DNA of 26,495 nt from SVTX01 sp045659745 (lineage in GTDB: Bacteria > Bacillota > Clostridia > Oscillospirales > CAG-272). Where the stretch lies: NCBI GenBank assembly GCA_045659745.1, contig JAZRCL010000048.1:1-26495 (forward strand). Reading direction: 5' to 3'. The position numbers were made by a program, and so were the translations under genes. Within the stretch, counting starts at the first letter, position 1. Every line of letters begins with the position of its first letter. Below are positions 6,203 to 15,161 of the stretch, one piece after another. Under the pieces are notes generated by a model that made no database searches, had not been told where the DNA came from, and was given only the letters and a program-made list of their open reading frames with translations.

Positions 6203-8248
6203 ATGGGTAAAATAAATCTACTTTCATTTGAGGTTGCAAATCTTATCGCGGCAGGCGAGGTAGTTGACAGACCTGCATCTGCGATAAAGGAAATGATGGA
6301 AAACTCAATAGACGCTGGCGCGCGACGCATTACCATTGAGGTGCAGAACGGCGGAAGTACCTTTATGCGCGTGTCGGACGACGGTTGCGGAATGGAGCCC
6401 GAGGATCTTCCGCTTGCTATTCGAAGACATGCGACAAGCAAAATAGAAACTGCCGCAGACCTTGACGGTATATGCACTCTCGGCTTCCGTGGCGAAGCGT
6501 TGGCGGCAATATCCTCTGTGTCACGAATGAGAATAATCTCAAAAACAAAAGATGCAAATCTCGGAGCGGTGCTTGAGGTGGACTGCGGCGAGATAGTCTC
6601 ACTTTACGAGCAGGGCTGCTCGGACGGAACTACGATAATCATCGAGGACTTATTTGCAAACGTGCCCGCGCGCCGCAAATTCTTAAAGCGTGATGTGACC
6701 GAGACGGCGGCAATAACCGCCTCCGTTGAGCGTGTAGCACTCTCGCACCCCGAAATAGCATTTAAGCTTATCACCGACGGTCAACTCAAGCTTGAAACCG
6801 CGGGCGATGGAAAGCTTATGAGTGGGATATATTCCGTGTTCGGCAGGGATTTTGCGTCCAAGCTGATAGCAGTCAGCGGCGAATACGAGGGCATAAGAGT
6901 CGAGGGCTTTGTTGGCCGCTCTGACAACGTTAAGGGCAACAGAAATTATCAGAATTTCTACATAAACAAGCGCTATATCAAGAGCAAGACCGCGTCTGCG
7001 GCGCTTGAGCAGGCGTTCTCGTCGTATCTGCCGAGCGAGAGATTTCCCGTCTGCGTGCTGTTTGTTTCGATGAATCCGGGACGAGTGGACGTAAACGTTC
7101 ACCCTGCAAAGCTTGAGGTAAAGTTCTCAAACGAAAAGATAGTATTCGAGTCGGTGTATTACGCAGTAAAGCAAGCGCTTGAGGGCAGTACGGCTCGTCC
7201 GCAGATGCAAATGGCAAAGCCTGCGGGTATGAAAATGTCTGATTCCTTCGTGCCCGTTGAAAGAGGAGAATCCCTCAAGGCAAGACAGATAAGCATTGAT
7301 ATGCAAAAGCCTGCGACAAGTATTCCGCAGACTGTGGCGATAACTCCCGATGCATCAAACAACAAGGGATTTGCAACAGCAAAGGTGGACTCACAAAAGG
7401 TTGCGCCGCCCGAGAAAATGACGGCAAGGGAATATCTTGAAAAATACGTAAACGAGATAAAGAACAGCGCAAATAAAAAGGCTGCTGAAACGCAAAGAGC
7501 GGTAGATATTGTAGCAGATATGCAAAAGCCTGCCGAGGAGCAAAGACCTCAGGTGGCAGAGCAAGCTATTCGCACCGAGCAAACAATGCCCGAGCAGAGT
7601 CCCGTGGCAGAAAAGCCCGCGGTTGAGGCTATACCGACCGAGGCGCCCCAAGAGATAAAAGCTCCCACGCTTTCGTGGAGACTTGCGGGCGAGGTGTTCA
7701 ACTCGTATATTATAGTTGAGATCGGCGAGAAAATGCTTCTAGTAGATAAGCACGCCGCACACGAGCGCATAATTTTTGAAAAGCTCAAGGCGAATATGTA
7801 TTCCACGGATATTGCGTCGCAGCTTCTTATGCTCCCCATTGAGATAATGCTTATGAGCGACGAGGTGTCAACAGTAGAGGAATACCGCGCAGAGATCGAG
7901 GCGGTAGGCTTTGAGTTTACAACATCAAAAAATACGGTGTACGTAAACGCTCTGCCCGTAGGCATTGAGCAGGGAGCGGTTGCGGATATGTTTGCGGTTA
8001 TGGCGGACAGAATAAAGAGCGGCACGGGAAATATCAGCGTGACGAGAAATATTCTGTTTGAAAAAGCACTTTATCAGGCGTCTTGTAAGGCGGCTATAAA
8101 GGCGGGCAGGGAATATACCGACGCGGACAATCAGTGGATAATAGACCAGCTTAAAGCTATTCCCGATATTACGGTATGTCCTCATGGACGTCCCGTAGCA
8201 ATGGAACTATCTAAGAAAAATATTGACAGACAGTTTGAGAGAACTTAA
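6203..8248 (+). CDS. mutL: DNA mismatch repair endonuclease MutL
   Basis: 681 residues, start after GAGAGAGGAGG. The N-terminal GHKL ATPase shows ENSIDAGA, DDGCGM, GFRGEAL and SDGTTI. A variable Pro/Glu-rich linker (roughly residues 330-490) follows. The C-terminal dimerisation/endonuclease domain has DKHAAHERIIFE at 515-526, ASCKAAIKAG, and CPHGRP, the metal-site motifs of nicking MutL proteins. The first differs from the usual DQHAAHE by Lys for Gln. QLLMLP matches the spacing of the beta-clamp-binding QxxxxP motif known in Bacillus MutL. The linker repeats DMQKPA at 366-371 and 439-444. As in other bacteria lacking MutH, it is expected to nick the new strand after MutS signals. Confidence 0.97.
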   Translation: MGKINLLSFEVANLIAAGEVVDRPASAIKEMMENSIDAGARRITIEVQNGGSTFMRVSDDGCGMEPEDLPLAIRRHATSKIETAADLDGICTLGFRGEALAAISSVSRMRIISKTKDANLGAVLEVDCGEIVSLYEQGCSDGTTIIIEDLFANVPARRKFLKRDVTETAAITASVERVALSHPEIAFKLITDGQLKLETAGDGKLMSGIYSVFGRDFASKLIAVSGEYEGIRVEGFVGRSDNVKGNRNYQNFYINKRYIKSKTASAALEQAFSSYLPSERFPVCVLFVSMNPGRVDVNVHPAKLEVKFSNEKIVFESVYYAVKQALEGSTARPQMQMAKPAGMKMSDSFVPVERGESLKARQISIDMQKPATSIPQTVAITPDASNNKGFATAKVDSQKVAPPEKMTAREYLEKYVNEIKNSANKKAAETQRAVDIVADMQKPAEEQRPQVAEQAIRTEQTMPEQSPVAEKPAVEAIPTEAPQEIKAPTLSWRLAGEVFNSYIIVEIGEKMLLVDKHAAHERIIFEKLKANMYSTDIASQLLMLPIEIMLMSDEVSTVEEYRAEIEAVGFEFTTSKNTVYVNALPVGIEQGAVADMFAVMADRIKSGTGNISVTRNILFEKALYQASCKAAIKAGREYTDADNQWIIDQLKAIPDITVCPHGRPVAMELSKKNIDRQFERT

Positions 8249-8319
8249 ATAAAAAATACCAGCCTTGCACTGTATTTGCAAGAGCGGAGAGTAAAATAAA
8301 AACTCAAAGGAGCCAAGTT

Positions 8320-9456
8320 ATGTTTGAACTTTTAGCACAGGACGGACGTGCGCGTCGCGGCGTCCTTCACACAGTACACGGGGATATACAGACCCCTGTG
8401 TTTATGAACGTTGGAACTTGCGCCGCGATAAAGGGCGGAGTTTCCACGGTTGAACTCAATGAAATAGACTGTCAGGTGGAGCTTTCAAACACATATCACC
8501 TGCACATCCGTCCCGGTGACAAGCTTATACACGATATGGGCGGTCTTCACAAGTTTATGAATTGGGACAAGCCAATACTCACCGACTCGGGTGGATTTCA
8601 GGTATTCTCGCTCGCCCAGCTTCGTAAAATTACCGAGGAGGGCGTAAGATTCCAGTCTCACGTTGACGGAAAGAGAATATTTATGGGTCCCGAGGAGAGT
8701 ATGCAGATACAGTCAAATCTCGCGTCAACAATCGCTATGGCGTTTGACGAGTGTATCGAAAACCCCGCGCCCTACAAATACGTAAGAAATTCTATCGACA
8801 GAACTACCCGTTGGCTTGAAAGATGCCGCGCGGAGATGGACAGACTCAATTCCATGCCTGAGACTATAAATAAGCACCAGATGCTTTTCGGTATAAATCA
8901 GGGTGGAACTTATGAGGATCTTCGCATCGAGCACATGCAGAGAATTGCCGAGATAAACTGCGAGGGATATGCCATAGGCGGTCTTGCGGTAGGCGAGGAG
9001 ACCGAGGAGATGTACAGAATTATCAACGCGGTCGAGCCCTTTATGCCCAAGGATAAGCCCAGATACCTTATGGGAGTCGGCACACCCTGCAATATTCTTG
9101 AGGCAGTGCATATGGGAGTTGACTTTTTCGATTGCGTAATGCCGTCGCGTAATGCGCGCCACGGAAACCTCTTTACGTGGGAAGGCAAGATGAACATCTG
9201 CAACGAAAAGTATGCAAAGGACCCCAGACCCATCTCGGAGTCCTGCAACTGTCCTACTTGCAGAAACTACAGCCGTTCCTATATAAGACATCTTATAAAG
9301 GCGAAAGAGGCTCTCGGAATGAGACTTGCCGTCACCCACAACCTTTATTTTTACAACAATCTCACGCGCAAGATAAGAGAAGCGCTTGACGGCGGATATT
9401 TTGAGAGCTTTTATCAGAAGTATCATATCGCGCTGGGCGAGAGAAACCCCGATTGA
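8320..9456 (+). CDS. tgt: tRNA-guanine(34) transglycosylase (queuine tRNA-ribosyltransferase)
   Basis: Exchanges guanine-34 of tRNAs with GUN anticodons for preQ1 or queuine. 378 residues, starting after CAAAGGAG. Asp89 lies in DSGGFQVFS, and Asp271 in FDCVMPSRNARHG is the expected covalent nucleophile. The substrate loop reads GGLAVGE. Zinc ligands are Cys309, Cys311 and Cys314 (CNCPTC) with His340, at the family's normal spacing. No queuosine biosynthesis genes are present in the window, so the source of its base cannot be judged. It is 71 bases behind mutL; a small hairpin (CTTGCA/TGCAAG) in the gap has no T-run and does not appear to end the transcript. Confidence 0.97.
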   Translation: MFELLAQDGRARRGVLHTVHGDIQTPVFMNVGTCAAIKGGVSTVELNEIDCQVELSNTYHLHIRPGDKLIHDMGGLHKFMNWDKPILTDSGGFQVFSLAQLRKITEEGVRFQSHVDGKRIFMGPEESMQIQSNLASTIAMAFDECIENPAPYKYVRNSIDRTTRWLERCRAEMDRLNSMPETINKHQMLFGINQGGTYEDLRIEHMQRIAEINCEGYAIGGLAVGEETEEMYRIINAVEPFMPKDKPRYLMGVGTPCNILEAVHMGVDFFDCVMPSRNARHGNLFTWEGKMNICNEKYAKDPRPISESCNCPTCRNYSRSYIRHLIKAKEALGMRLAVTHNLYFYNNLTRKIREALDGGYFESFYQKYHIALGERNPD

Positions 9457-9477
9457 TAATTTTTGGAGGATATTGTT

Positions 9478-9894
9478 ATGAAAAAACACGGAGCGCTTGG
9501 TTTTATTGTTGGTCTTACCGTTGGAGTTGCGGGAGCTGTTGCAACTGCCAAGGTAGTAAACGAGATAAAAAATGATTTCAAAGATAAGAAATTTACATCT
9601 CCAAATGGTGATAATACAGTAGTGCTTAAGAAAGGCTCATCGAAATCCGCAAGGGGACTTTCATATATAAAGGTCTGTGCGAATAAAAAGTATGGCAGAG
9701 ACGAATGTAAGCTTTCACTGCTTGCAGGCAATAATGCAAAAAGTATTTCTTGCGAGTGGGAGGACAATGAGCATTGTCATATAGTTATAGGCAAGGGAAA
9801 GGTTTGTCAGTACGTTGACATTGACTTCACAGGCAGAGAAATAAAAATAGTTTATTATTTGAAAAAGATCAAACTGGGTCAGAAAAAAATATAA
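9478..9894 (+). CDS. Small membrane-anchored protein, unknown function
   Basis: 138 residues, starting at the ATG at 9478, seven bases after TTGGAGGA; a TTG further upstream overlaps that site. The N-terminus MKKHGALGFIVGLTVGVAG is a glycine-rich hydrophobic helix followed by a Lys/Asp-rich segment, which resembles YtxH-type membrane anchors. The remainder alternates polar and hydrophobic residues in short beta-like stretches, with cysteines in KVCANKK, DECKLS, ISCEW, EHCHIV and KVCQYV. No domain is recognised. It lies 21 bases after tgt and 39 before tldD, so it should be co-transcribed with them. Codon use and A+T richness look higher than in its neighbours by eye. Confidence 0.75.
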   Translation: MKKHGALGFIVGLTVGVAGAVATAKVVNEIKNDFKDKKFTSPNGDNTVVLKKGSSKSARGLSYIKVCANKKYGRDECKLSLLAGNNAKSISCEWEDNEHCHIVIGKGKVCQYVDIDFTGREIKIVYYLKKIKLGQKKI

Positions 9895-9933
9895 ATTGAA
9901 TTTTCAACGAGAACTATATAAAGGAGAGAAAAA

Positions 9934-11319
9934 ATGATTTCAAGAAATTTACTTGAGGACGTTCTCGCGGCGGCTATGTCCACGGGCGCGGACTTTGCAG
10001 AGGTCTATGCAGAGAAGACCAGAAACAACGGTATTCGTTTTCTTGACGGCAAGATAGACACCGTAAGTGACGAAATGGTATCGGGTGTTGGTATCCGCGC
10101 GTTTATTGGCGTGAGAACTGCCTATGCTACCACGACTGACATCTCCCGCGCGGGACTTCTTCGTTGCGCGTACGCGGTTGCAGATGCGCTCGGACAGAGC
10201 AAGGCGGCTGTTAGCATCAACCTCACGGAAAGAATATTCCCCAATATCCACCCCGTAAAGATACTTCCCGGAAGTACTGCGCTTAAGACGAGAACAGACA
10301 TTCTTAAGGAGGCTTGCTTTGCGGCTCAGGAGAGAGACGAAAAGATAAAGCAGGTAATGGGAAATCTTGCGTCTGTTGACCATACTATCCTTATCGCGAA
10401 CTCCGAGGGACTTTACACCACCGACAGACACGTAAGAACGAGAATTGCAGTCAATGCGGTAGCGGTATCGGCGGATGGCTCAGACAATCAGTCGGGCTTT
10501 TACGCTCCCGGTAGAGGTATGGGACTTGAAATGTTTGAGTTCATCAATCCTCGCGAGGTAGGAATTACAGCGGCGGACGAGGCGCTCGTAAGCCTCAGAG
10601 CTGATTACTGTCCTGCAGGACAGATGACTGTTGCTATTGAGAACGGCTTTGGCGGAGTTATCTTCCACGAGGCCTGCGGACACTCACTTGAGGCGACCAG
10701 CGTTGGCACGGGCACGTCGCAGATGGCGGGCAAGATGGGTCAGAAGATAGCAAACGAGAAGGTGACTGCTATTGACGACGGAACAATCCCCGGCGCGTGG
10801 GGCTCTGTAAATATTGACGACGAGGGTAATCCCACACAGAAGAATGTCCTTATCGAAAACGGTATTCTCAAGAGCTATATGATAGACCGTCTTGGATCGA
10901 GACGTATGGGCATGCCCATGACGGGCAACAGCCGCCGTCAAAGCTTTATGTACGAGCCCACGTCCAGAATGACTAACACATACATCGCAAACGGTCCGGA
11001 CAAGAACGAGGATATTATCGCGTCCATTGAATACGGACTTTACGCAAAGAAGATGGGTGGCGGCTCTGTAAATCCCTTGACAGGTGAGTTTAACTTTGGC
11101 GTAAGCGAGGGATACATCGTTCGCAACGGTAAGATTTGCGAGCCCGTGCGCGGCGCGTCGCTCGTAGGAACAGGCTCTCAGATATTGATGGATATTGATA
11201 TGGTAGGACAGAATATGGCAACGGGTCAGGGTATGTGCGGCTCGTCCAGCGGAAGCGTGCCCACCGACGTAGGTCAGCCCCTTATCCGTATATCCAAGAT
11301 CACAGTAGGAGGTCGTTGA
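9934..11319 (+). CDS. tldD: TldD-family metalloprotease subunit
   Basis: 461 residues, start after AAAGGAGAG. The TldD/PmbA N-terminal domain precedes the catalytic motif HEACGH (His245, Glu246, His250) in VIFHEACGHSLEATS, the HExxxH zinc site specific to TldD. The C-terminus has the family's glycine-rich GMCGSSSGSVPTDVGQP stretch. TldD acts with TldE as a heterodimer that degrades unfolded peptides; in E. coli it matures microcin B17 and degrades CcdA. tldE starts one base after the stop, so the subunits are made together. No peptide precursor gene was found beside it, so a housekeeping role is most likely. Confidence 0.96.
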   Translation: MISRNLLEDVLAAAMSTGADFAEVYAEKTRNNGIRFLDGKIDTVSDEMVSGVGIRAFIGVRTAYATTTDISRAGLLRCAYAVADALGQSKAAVSINLTERIFPNIHPVKILPGSTALKTRTDILKEACFAAQERDEKIKQVMGNLASVDHTILIANSEGLYTTDRHVRTRIAVNAVAVSADGSDNQSGFYAPGRGMGLEMFEFINPREVGITAADEALVSLRADYCPAGQMTVAIENGFGGVIFHEACGHSLEATSVGTGTSQMAGKMGQKIANEKVTAIDDGTIPGAWGSVNIDDEGNPTQKNVLIENGILKSYMIDRLGSRRMGMPMTGNSRRQSFMYEPTSRMTNTYIANGPDKNEDIIASIEYGLYAKKMGGGSVNPLTGEFNFGVSEGYIVRNGKICEPVRGASLVGTGSQILMDIDMVGQNMATGQGMCGSSSGSVPTDVGQPLIRISKITVGGR

Positions 11320-11320
11320 T

Positions 11321-12649
11321 ATGAATTTTACTCAGATTAAAGACATAATCTCCGCCGCTTGCGCAAAGCTTGGCGTTGAGGAATATGAGATATTTTATAC
11401 AGTCAGCGAGGATATTTCCGCCGAGACGTATCTTCACGATATAAGCGGCCTTAGCTCTGGCGAGAGCGCAAAGGTTTATTTCCGTTGTCTGTGCGACGGA
11501 CATATGGGATATTCCTCAAGCAGCTACTTTGAAGCTGACGAGCTTGAGGACTTGGTAGCTCGCGCAAAGGAAAATGCGATTGCTATTGAGAATGACGATA
11601 TAGTAGTTATTTTCAAGGGCTCTGAGTCCTATGCAAAGACCACTGCGCCCGAGCCCGTCTCGGTTGACACAGGAACGCTTAAGAATAAGGCGCTTGAGCT
11701 TCAGGAGGCAACTTATGCGGCTGACAGCTCGGTAGTTGACGGAACACAGTCTGCTGCTATGGCATTTAGAAGCGAGATGTACCTTTACAACTCTCACGGA
11801 CTTGAGCTTTCCAACAGAGTTGGAATGTCGGGCTGCTACGTTGCCGCAGTTGTAAATTGCGACGGCGAGGCAAGAGATAATTTTGAATTCGCGGAGAATA
11901 TAAACAGTGAGAACGTAAATAATCTTCCTGCAAAGGCAGTACAGGGCGCGCTTGAAAAGATAGGCGCTTCCGAGATTGCCACAGGTAAATATAACGTAGT
12001 TATAGACGGCAAGCAGATGAAGGATCTTCTCTCGGCATTCTCATCCGCATTCTCAGCCAAGAACGCGCTTCTCGGAATGTCCCGTCTTGCAGGCAAGGAG
12101 AATCAGAAGATCGCTGCAGATATAGTTAACATCACCGACGATCCTATGAGAGAGGGCTGTCCTATGCAGACTCACTTTGACGACGAGGGCGTTGCGACCT
12201 ATAAAAAGACGGTAGTTGAGAACGGTGTTCTCAAGACTATGCTTTATGACATCACCACCGCTATCAAGACAGGCAAGGAGACCACGGGTAACGGCCGCCG
12301 CGGCGGTAATATCGCACCCTATAACTTTGGCATTTGCGCGGGATGTGACACGCTTGACGAGCTTTTCGCAAAGGCTGGAGACGGTATCTACGTCACCGGA
12401 GTTAAGGGACTTCACGCGGGTGCTAACAGTATCACGGGCGACTTCTCGGTAGAGAGCGAGGGCTTTATCATTAAGGATGGCAAAAAAGCAGGTCCTATCA
12501 AGTCCTTTACAATCGCAGGCAACTTCTTTGAGCTTCTTATGGAGATAGATTCGCTTGGTAACGAGGTCAAGTGGGGTATTCCCGGAGGATTTACCGTGTT
12601 CGGCTCTCCTGACGTGCTTATAAAGGGCATGAGCGTTGCAGGAAAATAA
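11321..12649 (+). CDS. tldE: TldE/PmbA-family metalloprotease subunit
   Basis: 442 residues, starting one base after tldD with GTAGGAGGTCG as ribosome site inside the end of tldD. It has the PmbA/TldD fold throughout, ending with a glycine-rich stretch around GNEVKWGIPGGFTVFGSPDV. There is no HExxxH motif, as expected for the non-catalytic TldE subunit, which binds substrate together with TldD. Internal landmarks are GKYNVVIDGKQMKDLL and GNGRRGGNIAPYNF. The HAD gene follows after 14 bases. Confidence 0.94.
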   Translation: MNFTQIKDIISAACAKLGVEEYEIFYTVSEDISAETYLHDISGLSSGESAKVYFRCLCDGHMGYSSSSYFEADELEDLVARAKENAIAIENDDIVVIFKGSESYAKTTAPEPVSVDTGTLKNKALELQEATYAADSSVVDGTQSAAMAFRSEMYLYNSHGLELSNRVGMSGCYVAAVVNCDGEARDNFEFAENINSENVNNLPAKAVQGALEKIGASEIATGKYNVVIDGKQMKDLLSAFSSAFSAKNALLGMSRLAGKENQKIAADIVNITDDPMREGCPMQTHFDDEGVATYKKTVVENGVLKTMLYDITTAIKTGKETTGNGRRGGNIAPYNFGICAGCDTLDELFAKAGDGIYVTGVKGLHAGANSITGDFSVESEGFIIKDGKKAGPIKSFTIAGNFFELLMEIDSLGNEVKWGIPGGFTVFGSPDVLIKGMSVAGK

Positions 12650-12663
12650 TCTCAGAGATATCA

Positions 12664-13323
12664 ATGATCAAATACGCGATTTTTGACATGGACGGAACTC
12701 TTTTCGATACCGAGGAGATGTTCCAGCGCTCGTGGATGATAACCAGCGAAAAATATAACCTTGAAAACGCCGACAGGGTTTATCGGGGTGTTGCAGGTGC
12801 GCCTGCGGAGGTTGCTAAAAAGCTTCTTCGCGAAAATTACGGCGACAGAGTTGACCCCGACGCATTCTTCCTTGAGCGGACTATGCTTACTCTTGAATTT
12901 TTTGAAACCGAGGGAATACCCGTAAAAGCAGGATGCATTGAGCTTCTGAAATTCTTGCGGGAGCAAAAGATACCTTGTGCTATTGCAACGTCAACTCCGA
13001 GGTGGATTGCAGAGAAGAATATAAGGACCGCGGGAGTTTACGAGTATTTTAACGAGATAGTCACGGGAGATATGGTGCAGCACGGCAAGCCTGCGCCCGA
13101 TATATTTATCGAGGCGGGCAGACGGCTGGGCGCCATGCCCCAGGAGACTATCGTGTGCGAGGATTCTATCAACGGACTTCGCGGAGCGTATGCGGCGGGT
13201 ATGAAGCCTGTGTTTGTTTTTGACAGACAAAGACTTGACTCGGATACTCGAAAAATAATATTTGAGGAGTGCGAAAGCCTTTCTGACGTAATAGAAATTC
13301 TAAAGAGAGAGAACTCTTTATAA
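12664..13323 (+). CDS. HAD-superfamily hydrolase, beta-phosphoglucomutase-like
   Basis: 219 residues. FDMDGT at 7-12 holds the nucleophile Asp8 and acid/base Asp10. A helical cap follows (about 17-85). AIATST is motif II, the Lys of HGKPAPDIF motif III, and CEDSINGL motif IV. This is subfamily IA of HAD phosphatases and phosphomutases; the cap and the motif set fit beta-phosphoglucomutase-like or phosphoglycolate-phosphatase-like enzymes, but the substrate is open. The start sits 14 bases after the tldE stop with only a weak site (CAGAGATATCA), suggesting translation linked to the upstream gene. It is the last gene before the strong terminator at 13343-13400. Confidence 0.9.
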   Translation: MIKYAIFDMDGTLFDTEEMFQRSWMITSEKYNLENADRVYRGVAGAPAEVAKKLLRENYGDRVDPDAFFLERTMLTLEFFETEGIPVKAGCIELLKFLREQKIPCAIATSTPRWIAEKNIRTAGVYEYFNEIVTGDMVQHGKPAPDIFIEAGRRLGAMPQETIVCEDSINGLRGAYAAGMKPVFVFDRQRLDSDTRKIIFEECESLSDVIEILKRENSL

Positions 13324-13342
13324 ATTTTATATTTATGGCTTA

Positions 13343-13403
13343 AAAAACGAGTGATTTGTTAGGGTTTGGATAAAAAACCCTTGACAAATCACTCGTTTTT
13401 CTG
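13343..13403 (+). terminator. Terminator of the miaB-HAD operon
   Basis: A 17-pair perfect stem (13343-13359 with 13384-13400) carrying an inner AGGGTTT/AAACCCT stem and ending in GTTTTT. It closes the long operon. Its right arm contains the -35 box of the next gene, rny. Confidence 0.9.
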
Positions 13404-13409
13404 TATAAT
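13381..13409 (+). promoter_or_regulatory. SigA-type promoter of rny, embedded in the terminator
   Basis: TTGACA at 13381-13386, 17 bases, then TATAAT at 13404-13409, both perfect. The -35 box overlaps the right arm of the terminator stem and the spacer contains its T-run. The rny start is 63 bases downstream. Confidence 0.9.
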
Positions 13410-13472
13410 TAAAATGGTATCGTATTAAAATGGCGGTATTTATAAATATTTTGATAAAGGAGGTGTTTAGGT

Positions 13473-15011
13473 GTGTGGTGGTTATATGTAATTGTCGGAG
13501 TTGGCTCCCTGGCAGTAGGTCTTGTACTCGGAGTAATTTGCCGTAAGGTAATAGGCGAGGCTGAGATAGGCTCTGCAGAGGAGGAAGCGTCCAAAATAAT
13601 TTCCAGCGCGCGAAAGGAAGCAGAGTCCGCAAAAAAGGAAGCTCTGATTTCTGCAAAGGAGGATATTATGTGGCAGAGAAACGACTTCGAACGTGAAATG
13701 AAGGAAAGACGCGCTGAGGTCAGCCGCCTGGAGAACAGAATCACGAAGAAGGAAGAAAATCTCGACAAAAAGACGGAATCTCTTGAAAAGAAGAGCGAGC
13801 AGCTCGACAAAAAGATTAAGGACAACGAGGCTCTTGAGGATCAGATAAAGGAAATTATCGGAAAGCAGCGCCAAAAGCTTGAGGAAATCTCGGGCATTAC
13901 CGCTGAAGAAGCAAAGCAGGAGCTTATCGAGCAGGTTGAATCTGAAGTCAAGCACGAGCTTGCGCAGAGGATAGACGAGCTTGAAGCGCAGTTCAAGGAA
14001 GAAGCCGACGAAAAGGCTAAAAACATTCTGTCTCTTGCAATACAGAGATACGCTTCTGACCACGTTTCCGAGGCAACGGTATCCAGCGTTGCGCTTCCCA
14101 GTGATGAAATGAAGGGAAGAATTATCGGTCGTGAGGGAAGAAACATTCAGAAGATCGAGACCTTGACAGGCGTTGAACTTATTATTGACGATACACCCGA
14201 GACTATAACCTTGTCGGGATTTGATCCTGTAAGACGTGAGGTAGCAAGAATTGCTCTTGAAAGACTCATATCCGACGGAAGAATTCATCCCGCAAGAATT
14301 GAAGAAATGGTTGAGAAGGCACAAAGAGAGGTTGACGCGTCTGTTAAGCAGGCGGGTGAAAGAGCAACGTTTGAGGTTGGAATTCACGGTATCAACCCCG
14401 AGCTTGTAAGACTTCTTGGCAGACTTAAGTACAGAACGAGCTACGGACAGAACGTACTTCAGCATTCCATTGAGGTTGCATTCCTCGCGGGGATGATGGC
14501 AGACGAGCTTGGCGTGGACAGCACGCTTGCAAGACGCGCAGGCTTGCTTCACGATATCGGTAAGGCATTCCCCCACGATGTTGAGGGCTCTCACGTAGAG
14601 ATTGGTGTGAATGCGGCAAAGAAGTACAAGGAGAGTCGCGAGGTAGTACATGCTATCGAGGCTCACCACAACGATGTTGAACCCAAGACAATAATCGCAA
14701 TTCTTGTTCAGGCGGCAGACGCAATAAGTGCGGCGAGACCGGGAGCAAGACGCGAGGATATGGAAAACTACATCAAGCGTCTTGAAAAGCTTGAGGAGAT
14801 CGCAAAGAGCTTTAGCGGAGTAGATAAGGCATTTGCAATTCAGGCAGGACGTGAGATCAGAGTAATGGTCAAGCCCGAGGAGGTAAACGACGAGGGTATG
14901 AAGGTTGTTGCCAGAGAAATGGCAGCCAAGATTCAGGCTGAGGTCAAGTATCCCGGTCAGATCAAGATCAACCTTATCAGAGAAAGCAGAGCGGTGGATT
15001 ACGCTAAATAA
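13473..15011 (+). CDS. rny: Ribonuclease Y
   Basis: Membrane-anchored endoribonuclease that starts bulk mRNA decay and processing in Firmicutes. 512 residues, GTG start at 13473 after AAAGGAGGTG. Residues about 2-24 form the membrane helix (WLYVIVGVGSLAVGLVLGV). A long charged coiled coil rich in Glu and Lys follows to about residue 180. The KH domain contains GRIIGREGRNI, and the HD domain has His360-Asp361 in LLHDIGKA. The C-terminal end INLIRESRAVDYAK matches the family. Length and order of domains agree with Bacillus RNase Y. It has its own promoter, and the terminator at 15120 is shared with the convergent lipoprotein gene. The YlbF-family gene at 3003 belongs to a family that modulates this enzyme. 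Confidence 0.98.
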   Translation: MWWLYVIVGVGSLAVGLVLGVICRKVIGEAEIGSAEEEASKIISSARKEAESAKKEALISAKEDIMWQRNDFEREMKERRAEVSRLENRITKKEENLDKKTESLEKKSEQLDKKIKDNEALEDQIKEIIGKQRQKLEEISGITAEEAKQELIEQVESEVKHELAQRIDELEAQFKEEADEKAKNILSLAIQRYASDHVSEATVSSVALPSDEMKGRIIGREGRNIQKIETLTGVELIIDDTPETITLSGFDPVRREVARIALERLISDGRIHPARIEEMVEKAQREVDASVKQAGERATFEVGIHGINPELVRLLGRLKYRTSYGQNVLQHSIEVAFLAGMMADELGVDSTLARRAGLLHDIGKAFPHDVEGSHVEIGVNAAKKYKESREVVHAIEAHHNDVEPKTIIAILVQAADAISAARPGARREDMENYIKRLEKLEEIAKSFSGVDKAFAIQAGREIRVMVKPEEVNDEGMKVVAREMAAKIQAEVKYPGQIKINLIRESRAVDYAK

Positions 15012-15119
15012 TCCATTGTGACTATATACACTGCTTGATATTTTTTCCTTTTGGATTATATATATTTAACATAGAATCCCGGAGAAAAGTATTACGACTT
15101 ATGTCGGAAAGTATATATA

Positions 15120-15154
15120 AAAAGCCGTATCGCTTGTGCGATACGGCTTTTATT
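15120..15154. terminator. Bidirectional terminator between rny and lipoprotein A
   Basis: AAAAGCCGTATCGC (15120-15133) pairs perfectly with 15138-15151 around a four-base loop. A-rich sequence on the left and T-run on the right allow function for rny (plus) and the lipoprotein gene (minus), whose stop is 11 bases away. Confidence 0.9.
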
Positions 15155-15161
15155 ATAGCAA

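Noticed and set aside
8725..9489. Antisense frame of 254 codons opposite tgt
   Set aside because: It mirrors the intact tgt gene and has no ribosome site or family motif.
9934..12649. tldD/tldE as part of a peptide-antibiotic (RiPP) cluster
   Set aside because: No precursor peptide, cyclodehydratase or exporter gene is adjacent; TldD/E is also a general housekeeping protease.
13482..14669. Long antisense frame of 395 codons within rny
   Set aside because: It lies opposite a clear RNase Y gene, lacks a ribosome site and has no recognisable domain; it is a by-product of codon bias.
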